Of a stretch of 64,000 nt of DNA, positions 8,847 to 18,520 are shown in pieces. Positions within the stretch are counted from its first letter, which is position 1, and each line of letters starts with the position of its first letter. Below the pieces are notes generated by a model. That model was not told where the DNA came from. It did no database searches and saw nothing but the letters and a program-made list of their open reading frames with translations. The DNA lies in contig JADLEK010000053.1 of the NCBI GenBank assembly GCA_020846135.1, positions 62,001-126,000 on the forward strand. The letters are read 5' to 3'. Made by a program: the position numbers and the translations under genes. Origin of the DNA: Gammaproteobacteria bacterium (lineage in GTDB: Bacteria > Pseudomonadota > Gammaproteobacteria > Competibacterales > Competibacteraceae).

Positions 8847-10988
8847 TTACTTGGCCGGTGGCGACGGGAGGTCCGGCAGCCAGCGTTTGGCGGCAGCCTG
8901 TTTGCCAAGGCTGGTTTTGCCGCAGCGTTGCGCCAGCGCCTTGTAGAACCGTTCAGCGCCCTTGGCATCGTGGTTCTTGATCCAGTTGCCGCCGGAAACC
9001 AGCGCCAAAGCAGTCTGATCAGACTGATCGGGCATAAGCTGGGCGGCTTGCCAGGCCAGATCGGCGGCGCGATAGCGATAGTGAAAGCGGCGATCCGGAT
9101 TCGGGCGATTGCGGGCAGCGCGAGCCAGCTCCTCGGGTGCAGCACGATTGACGCCTTCCTTCGGGCGGGCGGCGGTCGTGGTTCCCAGATCAAAGCTGCC
9201 GCCTTCGCTGGCCCAGTCCGGATCGCTTTCCGTCCCTAACAGCTCCATGCCCTGTTCGCGGGTCTGTTGCGCCGCCGCCCATAACCCCTCGATATGTTGC
9301 GGACGAGTCATGTTGGGATTGTTGCCGCGCCGCAATGCCTCGGCATAGCGGCGGAAATTGTCCTGCTGATCTGCCGGATAGTACGGAACCGCGGCTTCCA
9401 GCATTCCCTGCCGCGCCAGTCTGCGGGCCAGTAGATAACGCATCTGGGCATCCACGTCCGGCGTTTTGCCCTCAGCGGGCGGCGGGACCGGATTCGGCCA
9501 GCGTTGATCGACAAACTCTTTCAATTCCGCCAGCGTCAGCACCTGTTCGGCCATGTAAGCAGCGTCGGGCCAGTGATCCGAATCGACCCGCTCCATGACC
9601 GGGTTGCCGGCCACACCGGGGGGATTGAACGCACTTTGCAGCAAGGCATCGAGCGCCGCGACATACTCACCGCGTCCCAGTCGCAACGCACCGATCTCGG
9701 CCTGAGCGCGGCGGGCATCGAAAATCTCGGTATCTTCAATCAGGTCGCGGCTGATCACGAACTCCGGGTCGCGGGGAAAATGAGCCGCTACCTCGGCGAT
9801 CAGCGGCAACGCCTCAACCACTTTGCCATCCCGTAACAGCAGCTTGGCCCGCAACCATTGGGCAATCGGCGCTTGCGCCGGCGCTTTCGCTAGCCAGCCC
9901 CGCGCCAGTTCAAAATTGCCGGCTTCATAGGCTGCCCAAGCCAACCGGTCGGCGTCTTCCGCCGGCGCATCGACGGTTTTCAGGCTGTCCAGCCAGGCGG
10001 TAACGGTATCCGGGCTATCCTTGAGCAGGCTCGCCGACAGCAGATAACCGGTGACCAGCCGGCGGGCGGTGGGATTTTTGACGCACTCGGCGCGAGCTTC
10101 CGGATTGGCTTTCCCCACCGTGCGCCGGGCGGCCAGCAACAGTGAAATCGGGGCCGAAGCATCACCGGCTTCCAGTTGCGCCCGGAACGCTTCCAGCGCC
10201 AGGGCGTAATGGCCTTGCGCCAGATCCAGTTGCGCCTCCCAGCCCAGACTCGCGGCGGCCAGTCCAAGGCGGTCGGCATAACCTTCTTTCGCCAGTTCCC
10301 GAGTTTGCTGGAACCAGCGCCGGGCTTCCGCCGGATTCTCGATCAAATAGCTGCGGCCCAGCATGTACGCCGCCCAGGTCGAACGGTTGCGGCGCTGATC
10401 GGCGGGCCGTTGCAACAGCGTCTGCCACGCTTGCCGGGCTGCGTCGGGCTGATTCTGCCGATAGGCAATAGCGCCGCGCAGATAATCAGCGAACTCACCG
10501 GGCAGACCGTCGGGAACGGTAAGCGCCGGAGCTGGGGCCGGTTGCGGCGGCGGCTTGTCATCGACCATCCCGCTCCATAACTGTTCTTTCCACTCGACCA
10601 TCTGTTGGGCGTGGGCGGTCAATGCCTGTCGCACTGCGGTGTATTCGGCCACAATTTTCTGCCGTTGGGCCGGATCGGGTTGCGCCGCCTCCAGCGCCTT
10701 GGCCAGTTCATCGAGATCGATGGCCTCGGTCTGTTTGGCCTGCGCAGTCCCCAGGGTATCGCTGTCACCCACGGTCGGCTTAACAGCCCGGAACGGCGCT
10801 GGATAGGGCGCGGGAACCCGCTTCGCCTCATAAGCAAAAGTCGAATACGGCAGTTCGAGAAAGTCACTGTCCTTTTCAATCAGGATGCGGCTGGGCAAAA
10901 ACGGGCCGCAGGCATTGACCGGTTGCAGCGGGGCAGTGAGCGTCAGCGCACCGAGCAGGGCGCTAACGAGCGGGCGAAGTGTCCACAT
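8847..10988 (-). CDS. Exported alpha-helical repeat protein, function unknown
   Basis: 713 residues from ATG 10988, chosen because it opens with a signal peptide (WTLRPLVSALLGALTL, then NACGPF after the cleavage region) and has GGAGA upstream. A longer frame to 11135 would bury the signal. After the signal the protein is almost entirely helical, with repeated A-rich pairs such as WAAYMLGRSYLIENPAEARRW and AAYEAGNFELARGWLAKAPA, suggesting TPR/SEL1-like solenoids. It overlaps the upstream DUF3142 gene by 26 bases, so the two are probably translated together. I do not recognise a catalytic domain. Confidence 0.7.
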   Translation of the reverse strand: MWTLRPLVSALLGALTLTAPLQPVNACGPFLPSRILIEKDSDFLELPYSTFAYEAKRVPAPYPAPFRAVKPTVGDSDTLGTAQAKQTEAIDLDELAKALEAAQPDPAQRQKIVAEYTAVRQALTAHAQQMVEWKEQLWSGMVDDKPPPQPAPAPALTVPDGLPGEFADYLRGAIAYRQNQPDAARQAWQTLLQRPADQRRNRSTWAAYMLGRSYLIENPAEARRWFQQTRELAKEGYADRLGLAAASLGWEAQLDLAQGHYALALEAFRAQLEAGDASAPISLLLAARRTVGKANPEARAECVKNPTARRLVTGYLLSASLLKDSPDTVTAWLDSLKTVDAPAEDADRLAWAAYEAGNFELARGWLAKAPAQAPIAQWLRAKLLLRDGKVVEALPLIAEVAAHFPRDPEFVISRDLIEDTEIFDARRAQAEIGALRLGRGEYVAALDALLQSAFNPPGVAGNPVMERVDSDHWPDAAYMAEQVLTLAELKEFVDQRWPNPVPPPAEGKTPDVDAQMRYLLARRLARQGMLEAAVPYYPADQQDNFRRYAEALRRGNNPNMTRPQHIEGLWAAAQQTREQGMELLGTESDPDWASEGGSFDLGTTTAARPKEGVNRAAPEELARAARNRPNPDRRFHYRYRAADLAWQAAQLMPDQSDQTALALVSGGNWIKNHDAKGAERFYKALAQRCGKTSLGKQAAAKRWLPDLPSPPAK

Positions 10989-12270
10989 GGGCCGAAATCT
11001 CCGGGAGGTGATGGAAACGCAGCCAGCCGATGAGGATCTGCTGACCGGGGGCGAGCCGCAATACTGGCGGGGCGGGCGGCTGAAACCGCAGGGCATCTGA
11101 GCCGATGCGCTGGATAGTAAACCCGGCCAAGCCATCAGCAGCGATCAATCGCGCCTGTCGCCAATCGAGTTGCACCGGCTGATTCAGCAGACTGTCGGCA
11201 TCACCGGTCGCCCGCAAGACCACTTCTATTAGGCCGGCGGCGGGTTTTTCCAGCTTCAATGCGGTTCTGGCCGCTGGCGCTTGCCCGCGCATCACGGTTT
11301 GCCAGGTTCGCTCATTCCAGCTTAGCCGGTCTTCCGGCAGGGGCAAGCGATACCAGATCACCCCGCGCAACGACTCGAACTGTTGGCTATCCAGCCAGCG
11401 CACCAACCCGGCCATTTCGACCGGATCGGCGCGGACTTCGCGCACCTGGGCATGACCGGCGGCGGTCAGAGCCGGCCCTTCGGCAGACAGGCCGAGCAAA
11501 CGGCTCTGGCCGTCAAACCAAGCGCGATAGCCATAAGTCGGCAATGCCACCAGAAACGGGCGGTTCAGCCGGGCGGCTTGGGCAATGGCGCGTTTGGCCG
11601 ACTCCGGATCGCAGAGCGTGGGTGACTGATCGGGGGTTTTTGGCGCCTCCCAGGAATGGACTTGCAACACATAACTCGCGGCGGCTTGGGCCAGTCGGGC
11701 GAAGGCGGCGCTGTTCAGCCAGGTTGGCAACGCAGTGAACACCAGCGGAGTCGGGGCAATGGCCTCGCGCAATGCCGCCAGCCAGAGCCGGTAACCGTCC
11801 AGTTGCCGGGTGGCGGCGTCGAAATCCAGATGCAGGGCGGCGGGTTCAATGCCGTGTTGCCGGGCGGTTTTGAGGATATCGCCAGCCAGTTCCAGCAGAA
11901 ATCGGCTTTCCGGGCGAGTACGGTCGAAGGAGCCGGAATACGGCGCAACCCGGATCGCGAAGCTGATCGGTCGCCCGGAATCGCGCAGCACGGCATAGTC
12001 GAGGGCCACTCGCGCCACTCGCGGCGCAGCATTGGCGCGAAATTCGACCTCTGCCGCCAGCGCCGCCCATTCGGCGATTAACGGTTGATTGCGTTGCAGC
12101 GCATCCCGAATGCTGTCCGTCCATTCCCGTTGCCAGATATAGGCGTTGTGGGTCAGCGGCATCGGCGGCGGGCGCAGCCACAAAAATCCGGCAGCGAGGA
12201 TCGCGAGGCTGGCCAGCAGGCCTGGCAGAACGTGGCGGGTTACATCGGCAAACCGAACAGGAGAAGTCAT
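10963..12270 (-). CDS. DUF3142 domain protein, membrane-anchored
   Basis: 435 residues from ATG 12270; earlier in-frame starts would run into the icmF coding region. An N-terminal anchor (about 14-32, LPGLLASLAILAAGFLWL) is followed by a domain with HNAYIWQREWTDSIRDAL, IEPAALHLDFDAATRQLDGY, LQVHSWEAP and a C-terminal LRGVIWYRLPLPED. This looks like a TIM-barrel glycoside-hydrolase-like fold, consistent with DUF3142. It probably faces the periplasm. The stop overlaps the start of the exported helical-repeat gene, implying a joint function that is unknown. It is divergent from icmF. Confidence 0.65.
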   Translation of the reverse strand: MTSPVRFADVTRHVLPGLLASLAILAAGFLWLRPPPMPLTHNAYIWQREWTDSIRDALQRNQPLIAEWAALAAEVEFRANAAPRVARVALDYAVLRDSGRPISFAIRVAPYSGSFDRTRPESRFLLELAGDILKTARQHGIEPAALHLDFDAATRQLDGYRLWLAALREAIAPTPLVFTALPTWLNSAAFARLAQAAASYVLQVHSWEAPKTPDQSPTLCDPESAKRAIAQAARLNRPFLVALPTYGYRAWFDGQSRLLGLSAEGPALTAAGHAQVREVRADPVEMAGLVRWLDSQQFESLRGVIWYRLPLPEDRLSWNERTWQTVMRGQAPAARTALKLEKPAAGLIEVVLRATGDADSLLNQPVQLDWRQARLIAADGLAGFTIQRIGSDALRFQPPAPPVLRLAPGQQILIGWLRFHHLPEISAHVDTSPAR

Positions 12271-12372
12271 CTGGCGATCATAAACCCGGCGTGAACCGGT
12301 GGGATCATCCGCCAAAATCAGGTGGCAACGGCGTATCATTAAGCCCATAACAACCGTAGGAGAACCCCAATC

Positions 12373-15300
12373 ATGTCCGCTGTCGCCAGTCCAGTCCGCG
12401 CCGCCATCGTCAACTTTGAACACAGCCGGTTCCAGAACAAAATCCGCTTCGTGACCGCCGCCAGCCTGTTTGACGGCCACGACGCCTCGATTAACATCAT
12501 GCGCCGCATTCTTCAGGCCAGCGGCGCGGAAGTCATTCATCTCGGCCATAATCGCTCGGTCGAAGACATCGTCACCGCCGCCTTGCAGGAAGACGCGCAG
12601 GGCATCGCGATCAGTTCCTATCAGGGCGGCCACGTCGAGTTTTTCAAGTATATGATCGACCTGCTGCGCGAGCGCGGCGGTGACAATATCAAGGTGTTCG
12701 GCGGCGGCGGCGGCGTCATCGTCCCGGACGAAATCCGTGAACTGCATGAATATGGCGTGACCCGGATCTTCTCGCCCGAAGACGGCCAGGCGATGGGCTT
12801 GCAGGGGATGATCGATCACATCCTGACCGTCTGCGATGTCGATCCCGGCCAGTACGCGCCCAAGACTCTCGACGAATTACAGGCGGGCGGAACCCGGGCC
12901 TTGGCGCGGTTGCTGACGGCGCTGGAAAATCGCACGGTCGCCCCGGAATTTCGCCAGCAGATTCACAGCGAAGCCAAGACCCGCACCGTTCCGGTTCTCG
13001 GCATCACCGGCACCGGCGGCTCCGGCAAATCGTCGCTAACCGATGAACTGGTGCGCCGCTTTCGGCTGGATCAGGACGACCGGCTGAAAATTGCCGTGAT
13101 TGCCGCTGATCCGTCGCGGCGCAAGACTGGCGGGGCGTTGTTGGGCGACCGGATTCGGATGAACGCGATTGACGGGCCGAATCTGTATATGCGTTCGCTG
13201 GCAACCCGCGCTGCTGGCAGTGAAGTGCCGGAAACTCTCGGCGATATTCTGGCCGCCTGTAAACTGGCCGGCTTTGATCTGCTGATCGTCGAGACCTCCG
13301 GTATTGGTCAGGGCGACGCCGCGATTGTGCCGCTGGTGGATCGCTCATTGTATGTGATGACCCCGGAATTTGGCGCAGCCTCGCAATTGGAAAAGATCGA
13401 CATGCTCGATTTTGCCGATACGGTGGCGATTAACAAGTTTGATCGGAAAGGCGCTGAAGACGCGTTGCGCGATGTACGGAAACAGGTGCAGCGCAATCAC
13501 AAGGCATTTAATCAATCCCCGGAAGAAATGCCGGTGTATGGCACGATTGCCGCCCGCTTTAATGACGATGGCGTGACCGCGCTCTATCAGGGTTTAACCG
13601 GACTGTTGCGCGACAAGGGACTGGATTTGCCGTCGGGTCGCTTGCCCGCGGTGGAAAATAAAGCTACTACCGCCAAGACCGTCATTGTCCCCGCGGCCCG
13701 CGCCCGTTATCTGGCGGAAATTGCCGATGCAGTCCGTGGCTATCATAAGCAGGTGGGTGAACAGGTCAAATTGATTCGCCGCCGTCAGCAATTAGTTGCC
13801 GTTAAAATCCTGCTGGATGCTGAATGCAAATCCACTGCGGATTTAGTGCCGCTCTTGGAACAGACTGAATTGCAGATTGATCCCCATGCCCGGAAACTGG
13901 TGGATATGTGGCCGCAAGTCAAGGAAAGTTATAGTGGCGATGAGTATGTGGTTAAAATCCGCGACAAGGAAGTGCGGAGCCAGATTACCAGCCGTTCCCT
14001 GGCTGGTTCCCGGATTCCCAAGGTGGCGTTGCCGCGCTTTGAAGAACACGGCGAATTATTGCGCTGGATGATGCTGGAGAATCTCCCCGGCAGTTTCCCG
14101 TATACCGCCGGTGTATTTGCCTTCAAGCGCGAGAATGAAGACCCGACCCGGATGTTTGCCGGTGAAGGCGACCCGTTCCGCACCAATCGCCGGTTTAAGA
14201 AGCTGTCCGAACATGCTGAGGCGACCCGGCTTTCCACCGCTTTTGATTCGGTGACGCTGTACGGCTGCGATCCCGACGAACGCCCGGATATTTATGGCAA
14301 AGTTGGCAACTCCGGGGTTTCCATCGCCACGCTCGATGATTTGAAAATACTGTATTCGGGCTTTGATCTGTGTGCGCCCACCACCTCAGTATCGATGACG
14401 ATCAATGGTCCCGCGCCGATGATTCTGGCGATGTTTTTCAATACGGCCTTTGATCAGCAAATTGAAAAATTCGAGCGTGATAATCACCGGCCCCCGACCG
14501 ATGACGAGATTGAAAAGATTAAGGAGTGGACGCTGGAGAATGTCCGAGGCACGGTGCAGGCCGATATTCTGAAAGAAGATCAGGGGCAAAACACCTGCAT
14601 TTTCTCGACCGAATTTGCGCTGAAAATGATGGGCGATATTCAGGAATACTTTGTCCATCACCAGGTCCGCAATTTCTACTCGGTGTCGATTTCCGGCTAT
14701 CACATCGCTGAAGCCGGGGCTAATCCCATTTCGCAACTGGCTTTTACCCTGGCCAATGGGTTTACCTATGTCGAAACCTATCTGGCGCGGGGGATGCACA
14801 TTGACGACTTCGCCCAGAATCTGTCGTTCTTCTTCAGCAACGGCATGGACCCGGAATACTCGGTGATGGGTCGGGTAGCGCGGCGGATTTGGGCTACCGC
14901 GATGCGCTACAAATACGGGGCCAATGAGCGCAGTCAGAAGTTGAAATACCACATTCAGACTTCGGGCCGCTCCTTGCACGCCCAGGAAATGGACTTCAAC
15001 GACATCCGCACCACCTTGCAGGCATTGATCGCTATTTACGACAACTGCAATTCATTGCACACCAATGCTTATGACGAGGCGATTACCACGCCGAGCGAAG
15101 AGTCGGTGCGGCGGGCGATGGCGGTGCAGTTGATCATCAACAAGGAATGGGGACTGGCCAGGAATGAGAATCCCAATCAGGGCGCGTTCATTATTGATGA
15201 ATTGACTGATCTGGTGGAAGAAGCGGTGTTGAAGGAATTCGAGCGGATCAGCGAGCGCGGCGGGGTTTTAGGCGCAATGGAAACCGGTTATCAGCGTGGC

Positions 15301-15642
15301 AAGATTCAGGAAGAGTCGCTGTATTATGAGACCCGTAAACATGACGGTTCATTGCCGATCGTCGGGGTCAATACCTTCCGCAATCCAAAGGCTCAGGAAC
15401 ACGTTACTGTGGAGTTGGCCCGTTCCACTGAGGAAGAGAAGCAGAGTCAATTACGGCGGTTGCGGGAATTTCAGGAGCGGAATCGCCGGCAGAGTGGTGA
15501 ACTGCTAGCGCGACTGAAACAGGCGGCGATTGCCAATGAGAACCTGTTTGCGGTGCTGGTGGACGCGGTGCGCTGCTGTTCGCTGGGTCAGATTACGACC
15601 GCGCTGTTTGAAGTCGGCGGGCAGTATCGGCGGAATATGTAA
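12373..15642 (+). CDS. icmF: Fused isobutyryl-CoA mutase (IcmF)
   Basis: 1089 residues in the IcmF order. The N-terminal B12-binding domain (about 25-160) has [13 protein letters not shown] MeaB-like G-protein chaperone domain follows, with P-loop GTGGSGKSS near residue 214. The acyl-CoA mutase barrel (about 550 onward) has [20 protein letters not shown] and [19 protein letters not shown]. IcmF interconverts isobutyryl-CoA and n-butyryl-CoA, and some members use pivalyl- or isovaleryl-CoA. GGAG lies ten bases before the ATG. In a PHA-storing cell it could feed branched-chain carbon into butyryl-CoA. Exact substrate preference is not readable here. Confidence 0.92.
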   Translation: MSAVASPVRAAIVNFEHSRFQNKIRFVTAASLFDGHDASINIMRRILQASGAEVIHLGHNRSVEDIVTAALQEDAQGIAISSYQGGHVEFFKYMIDLLRERGGDNIKVFGGGGGVIVPDEIRELHEYGVTRIFSPEDGQAMGLQGMIDHILTVCDVDPGQYAPKTLDELQAGGTRALARLLTALENRTVAPEFRQQIHSEAKTRTVPVLGITGTGGSGKSSLTDELVRRFRLDQDDRLKIAVIAADPSRRKTGGALLGDRIRMNAIDGPNLYMRSLATRAAGSEVPETLGDILAACKLAGFDLLIVETSGIGQGDAAIVPLVDRSLYVMTPEFGAASQLEKIDMLDFADTVAINKFDRKGAEDALRDVRKQVQRNHKAFNQSPEEMPVYGTIAARFNDDGVTALYQGLTGLLRDKGLDLPSGRLPAVENKATTAKTVIVPAARARYLAEIADAVRGYHKQVGEQVKLIRRRQQLVAVKILLDAECKSTADLVPLLEQTELQIDPHARKLVDMWPQVKESYSGDEYVVKIRDKEVRSQITSRSLAGSRIPKVALPRFEEHGELLRWMMLENLPGSFPYTAGVFAFKRENEDPTRMFAGEGDPFRTNRRFKKLSEHAEATRLSTAFDSVTLYGCDPDERPDIYGKVGNSGVSIATLDDLKILYSGFDLCAPTTSVSMTINGPAPMILAMFFNTAFDQQIEKFERDNHRPPTDDEIEKIKEWTLENVRGTVQADILKEDQGQNTCIFSTEFALKMMGDIQEYFVHHQVRNFYSVSISGYHIAEAGANPISQLAFTLANGFTYVETYLARGMHIDDFAQNLSFFFSNGMDPEYSVMGRVARRIWATAMRYKYGANERSQKLKYHIQTSGRSLHAQEMDFNDIRTTLQALIAIYDNCNSLHTNAYDEAITTPSEESVRRAMAVQLIINKEWGLARNENPNQGAFIIDELTDLVEEAVLKEFERISERGGVLGAMETGYQRGKIQEESLYYETRKHDGSLPIVGVNTFRNPKAQEHVTVELARSTEEEKQSQLRRLREFQERNRRQSGELLARLKQAAIANENLFAVLVDAVRCCSLGQITTALFEVGGQYRRNM

Positions 15643-15667
15643 TTGAGTTGACGGGTACGCATTGAAT

Positions 15668-15697
15668 CCCCTCTTGCTCCACAACAGAGAAGAGGGG
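15668..15697. terminator. Hairpin between convergent icmF and PstS-like gene
   Basis: CCCCTCTT (15668-15675) pairs with AAGAGGGG (15690-15697) across a 14-base loop, in the 69-base gap between two convergent stops. No long T-run follows on either strand, so it is only a candidate bidirectional terminator. Confidence 0.45.
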
Positions 15698-15711
15698 CGT
15701 CTTCTGAACTC

Positions 15712-16497
15712 TCAGCGCACGATGTATTTCTGACCTTCCCCCGCAACAAAATCAAACAGCTTCTGCACCTTGGGCGAAGGCGCGCCTTTGGTTAATGCGG
15801 TAATCGGCCGACCGACTTCCGGAGTTTCCGGGGAGTGTAAATTGCTCTGACCTTGGGAAGCTAATGGCCCGGCGCCGACCGCGCCGGCAGTTTCGGCAAT
15901 TTTTTTCTGAAGATCGGCGGCTTCGGCGACTTCCTGCAGATTGGCTTTAGTCCATTCGCCGCCATCCATGATTTTCTCCTGCCAGAGCTTGTTGGTGCCG
16001 GTCATTTTGGCCGGGAATACCACCACAATCGCCAGGTCAGGACCGCCGACTTCCTTCCAGTTACTGATCTTGCCGGTGAAAATGCCTTTAAGCTGTTCTT
16101 TGGTCAGACTCTTGACTGCCGCTACATCCTTATTGGTCAGCACTTGAATTTTGTCGCGCCCGATGACCCGGTATTTATAGTCTTTGGGATTGGTGATGGC
16201 ATGGCCCTTCTGCTTCATCAAGTCCAGCCAGGACTCGAAGCTTAACCCGGCGGCGGCAACATCGACAGTCCCTTTTTCGACATTGATAAACGCCTGATCC
16301 GGCCCTTCTGAAGTTAAAACCAGTTGCATACCGGCCGCCTTTGCAAAGGGTTCCTGAATCTTCTTGAACACATTTTCAATGGGGGCCGAACCGCCGCCAA
16401 TCTTGATTTCCTCCGCATTAACACCGACTGCGCCAAGACCAAAACTGGCTGCAACCAGCAGGCTACCCATTCGCTTTATCAGTTTCTGATTCATCAT
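15712..16497 (-). CDS. Periplasmic PstS-like substrate-binding protein
   Basis: 261 residues. A signal peptide with hydrophobic core LLVAASFGLGAVGVNA ends near residue 28. The mature part begins EEIKIGGGSAPIENVFKKI and contains the PBP_like pattern GTVDVAAAGLSF, LTKEQLKGIFTGKISNWKEV and NKLWQEKIM. The last segments are typical of PstS-type phosphate-binding proteins, though this is shorter than classical PstS. No pstCAB genes are adjacent. It is followed 61 bases upstream by a chemotaxis receptor on the same strand, which suggests the binding protein might deliver a ligand to that receptor; this is inference. Confidence 0.75.
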   Translation of the reverse strand: MMNQKLIKRMGSLLVAASFGLGAVGVNAEEIKIGGGSAPIENVFKKIQEPFAKAAGMQLVLTSEGPDQAFINVEKGTVDVAAAGLSFESWLDLMKQKGHAITNPKDYKYRVIGRDKIQVLTNKDVAAVKSLTKEQLKGIFTGKISNWKEVGGPDLAIVVVFPAKMTGTNKLWQEKIMDGGEWTKANLQEVAEAADLQKKIAETAGAVGAGPLASQGQSNLHSPETPEVGRPITALTKGAPSPKVQKLFDFVAGEGQKYIVR

Positions 16498-16558
16498 TTT
16501 TCCTCCGGGTTGATTTGCATGAATGCGTCAATAAGTGCGTGATTCATCGTTACCCCCA

Positions 16559-18145
16559 TTAAACACTGACCACATCGGTCACCGCGGTAAGCTGGAAAAA
16601 CACCATCAACTGGCGCAGATCTGCCGCCTGCTCATCCAGGGCGCGACTGGCGGTCGTAACTTCCGCCACCAATACCGCATTCTGTTGCGTCGCCTGGTCC
16701 ATTTGCACAATCGCCTGATTCACCAGATCGACCCCGCTGGCCTCATCATGAGTGGCCGTCATCATCTCGGCGACGATATCACTCACCTTCTTCACCGCCA
16801 TGACGATTTCCTGCAACGTCTGCCCCGATTGGGCAATCAGCCGACCGCCATCGGCGACCTTGCCGGCGCTGTCGGTGATCAACTGCTTGATTTCCTTGGC
16901 GGCGTCGGCGCTGCGCTGCGCCAGTTTCCGTACCTCGCCGGCCACTACCGCAAAGCCCCGGCCTTGCTCACCGGCCCGGGCGGCTTCAACAGCGGCATTC
17001 AGCGCCAGCAGGTTGGTTTGAAACGCGATCTCGTCGATGACGCCGATGATGGCGGCGATTTGCCGACTACTGGCGCTGATCGCGGTCATCGCGGCGGCGG
17101 TCTGCTCAATGACCCGCCCGCCCTGTTCGGCCTGAAGCCGGGCGTCAGCAGCTAATTGATCGGCTTGCCGGGCATGGTCTGCGCTCTGGCGGACCGCGCC
17201 GGTCAATTGCCGGATGCTGGACGTGGTCTGTTCGAGCGCGGCGGTTTGCTCCTCGGTCCGCTGGCGCAGATCATTGTTTCCTTGAGCGATATGACTGGCT
17301 GCATCGCCAATGGTATCCGCGGATTGGCGCACCTCAATGACCACCTCGCGCAACCGATCCGTCATCGCCTGCATCGCCTGGAGCAGTCGCCCCATTTCAT
17401 CGCGGGAATAATGGGTATCAGCGCACGCCTGCAGGATGCCGCCGGCAATTTGATCGGCCCGGCGCATGGCTGACCACAAATGCCGCAACACCATGCGCCG
17501 AAACAGAATCCAGATCAGGCTACTGGTGATCAAGATAATACCGACCATGATGGCCGCCAGGATCAGGGTAGCTTTCCGCTGATCTTCCTGAATTTGCTGC
17601 GCCAGTTTTTGGGTTTCAGTGGCTCCCTGATCAGTAATTACGGTGCGTTGCCGTTCAACCCGGTTGAGATTGAAACCGACCCGTACTTCACCCAGAGGTT
17701 GATCCTGATCCAGGATCGGCTGGCTGATGATTCGCTGGGGCGGATGCTGGCCGACTTTACCGGCGCTGGCGACCACTTTTCCATCCTGATCGCGGAACTC
17801 CGCAAAAGAGACATCAGGGTCTTCCGCCGCCACTTCGGCAAAGTGGCCGACCACGCTGAAATCGTAATTGGCGAAATGTTGAACGGAGCTGGCTGCCAGC
17901 ATTTTGGTCAATTGCACAATTTTGAAGTGTTGCGTTTCCTGTAACTGATCGGCCTGATTTTGAATCATCACGTCGCTCAACTGATGGGCGGTCAGATCAA
18001 AACGGTTGATCATGTCCGCTTGCTGCTCACGGATCAGCAACGTCGCACCGATCAGCAGCAAGCTCAGAGTCAGGGCGACCGCGCCCATGTATTTTGCCGC
18101 AAGGCCAACGCTTGACGAATCTGTCCGGGAACCATCATGTTTCAT
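16559..18145 (-). CDS. Methyl-accepting chemotaxis protein
   Basis: 528 residues. It has an N-terminal transmembrane helix (about 19-37), a periplasmic sensor of about 150 residues containing VVGHFAEVAAEDPDVSFAEF, a second helix (about 195-218), then HAMP and a signalling coiled coil. The hairpin tip reads IDEIAFQTNLLALNAAVEAA followed by RAGEQGRGFAVVAGEVR, which is near-invariant in these receptors. It signals through CheW/CheA; none of those genes are in the window. The sensor resembles single-Cache type domains, ligand unknown. A 14-base perfect palindrome (18201-18214) lies 56 bases upstream of its ATG. Confidence 0.93.
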   Translation of the reverse strand: MKHDGSRTDSSSVGLAAKYMGAVALTLSLLLIGATLLIREQQADMINRFDLTAHQLSDVMIQNQADQLQETQHFKIVQLTKMLAASSVQHFANYDFSVVGHFAEVAAEDPDVSFAEFRDQDGKVVASAGKVGQHPPQRIISQPILDQDQPLGEVRVGFNLNRVERQRTVITDQGATETQKLAQQIQEDQRKATLILAAIMVGIILITSSLIWILFRRMVLRHLWSAMRRADQIAGGILQACADTHYSRDEMGRLLQAMQAMTDRLREVVIEVRQSADTIGDAASHIAQGNNDLRQRTEEQTAALEQTTSSIRQLTGAVRQSADHARQADQLAADARLQAEQGGRVIEQTAAAMTAISASSRQIAAIIGVIDEIAFQTNLLALNAAVEAARAGEQGRGFAVVAGEVRKLAQRSADAAKEIKQLITDSAGKVADGGRLIAQSGQTLQEIVMAVKKVSDIVAEMMTATHDEASGVDLVNQAIVQMDQATQQNAVLVAEVTTASRALDEQAADLRQLMVFFQLTAVTDVVSV

Positions 18146-18520
18146 AATTCACTCTTTTTCAGTAAGGATTTTTAATAGTCACTATGTAAATGAAAAAAGT
18201 GCATTGATCAATGCGGACGGAATATTTCGTTATTACCGCCACATCTGCGCCGGCGACTACTGTTGCAATCAACCTTAAATGACATCGGACGGGCAGGGCG
18301 GATAAGGCGCTTGCGCCGCATCCGCCAGCGGCCTGACCTGGCGGATGCACTACGCTTATCCGCCCTACTCCCGTTGGTCAATTCAGCGCAGTTGGAGTAC
18401 TACCCCGCTTCCGGGCGATGGCTTGTCTTGGCATATTAGCTTATGCTAATTTACCAGCGCGCCGGCAGTCCTTGACCTTGCGCACCGAAGCCCGGCTCAA
18501 ACCACACAAGAGTTTTCACC
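18146..18520. other. 375-base divergent gap with palindromes
   Basis: No gene seen. It holds the perfect palindrome GCATTGATCAATGC at 18201-18214, close to the start of the chemotaxis receptor and a possible operator, and the double REP-like element at 18296-18365. Promoters for the receptor and the SLAC1-like gene must lie here but no convincing -35/-10 pair was identified. Confidence 0.5.
18296..18365. repeat. REP-like double palindrome
   Basis: Outer arms GGGCGGATAAG (18296-18306) and CTTATCCGCCC (18355-18365) enclose inner arms GCATCCGCCAG (18318-18328) and CTGGCGGATGC (18338-18348). The nested arms would fold as a long stem or cruciform. The outer arm is related to the element at 8327-8364, marking one dispersed repeat family. 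Confidence 0.75.

Noticed and set aside
12271-12819. N-terminal extension of the DUF3142 gene to 12819
   Set aside because: It would read antisense through the B12-binding domain of icmF; the start at 12270 begins directly before the membrane anchor.
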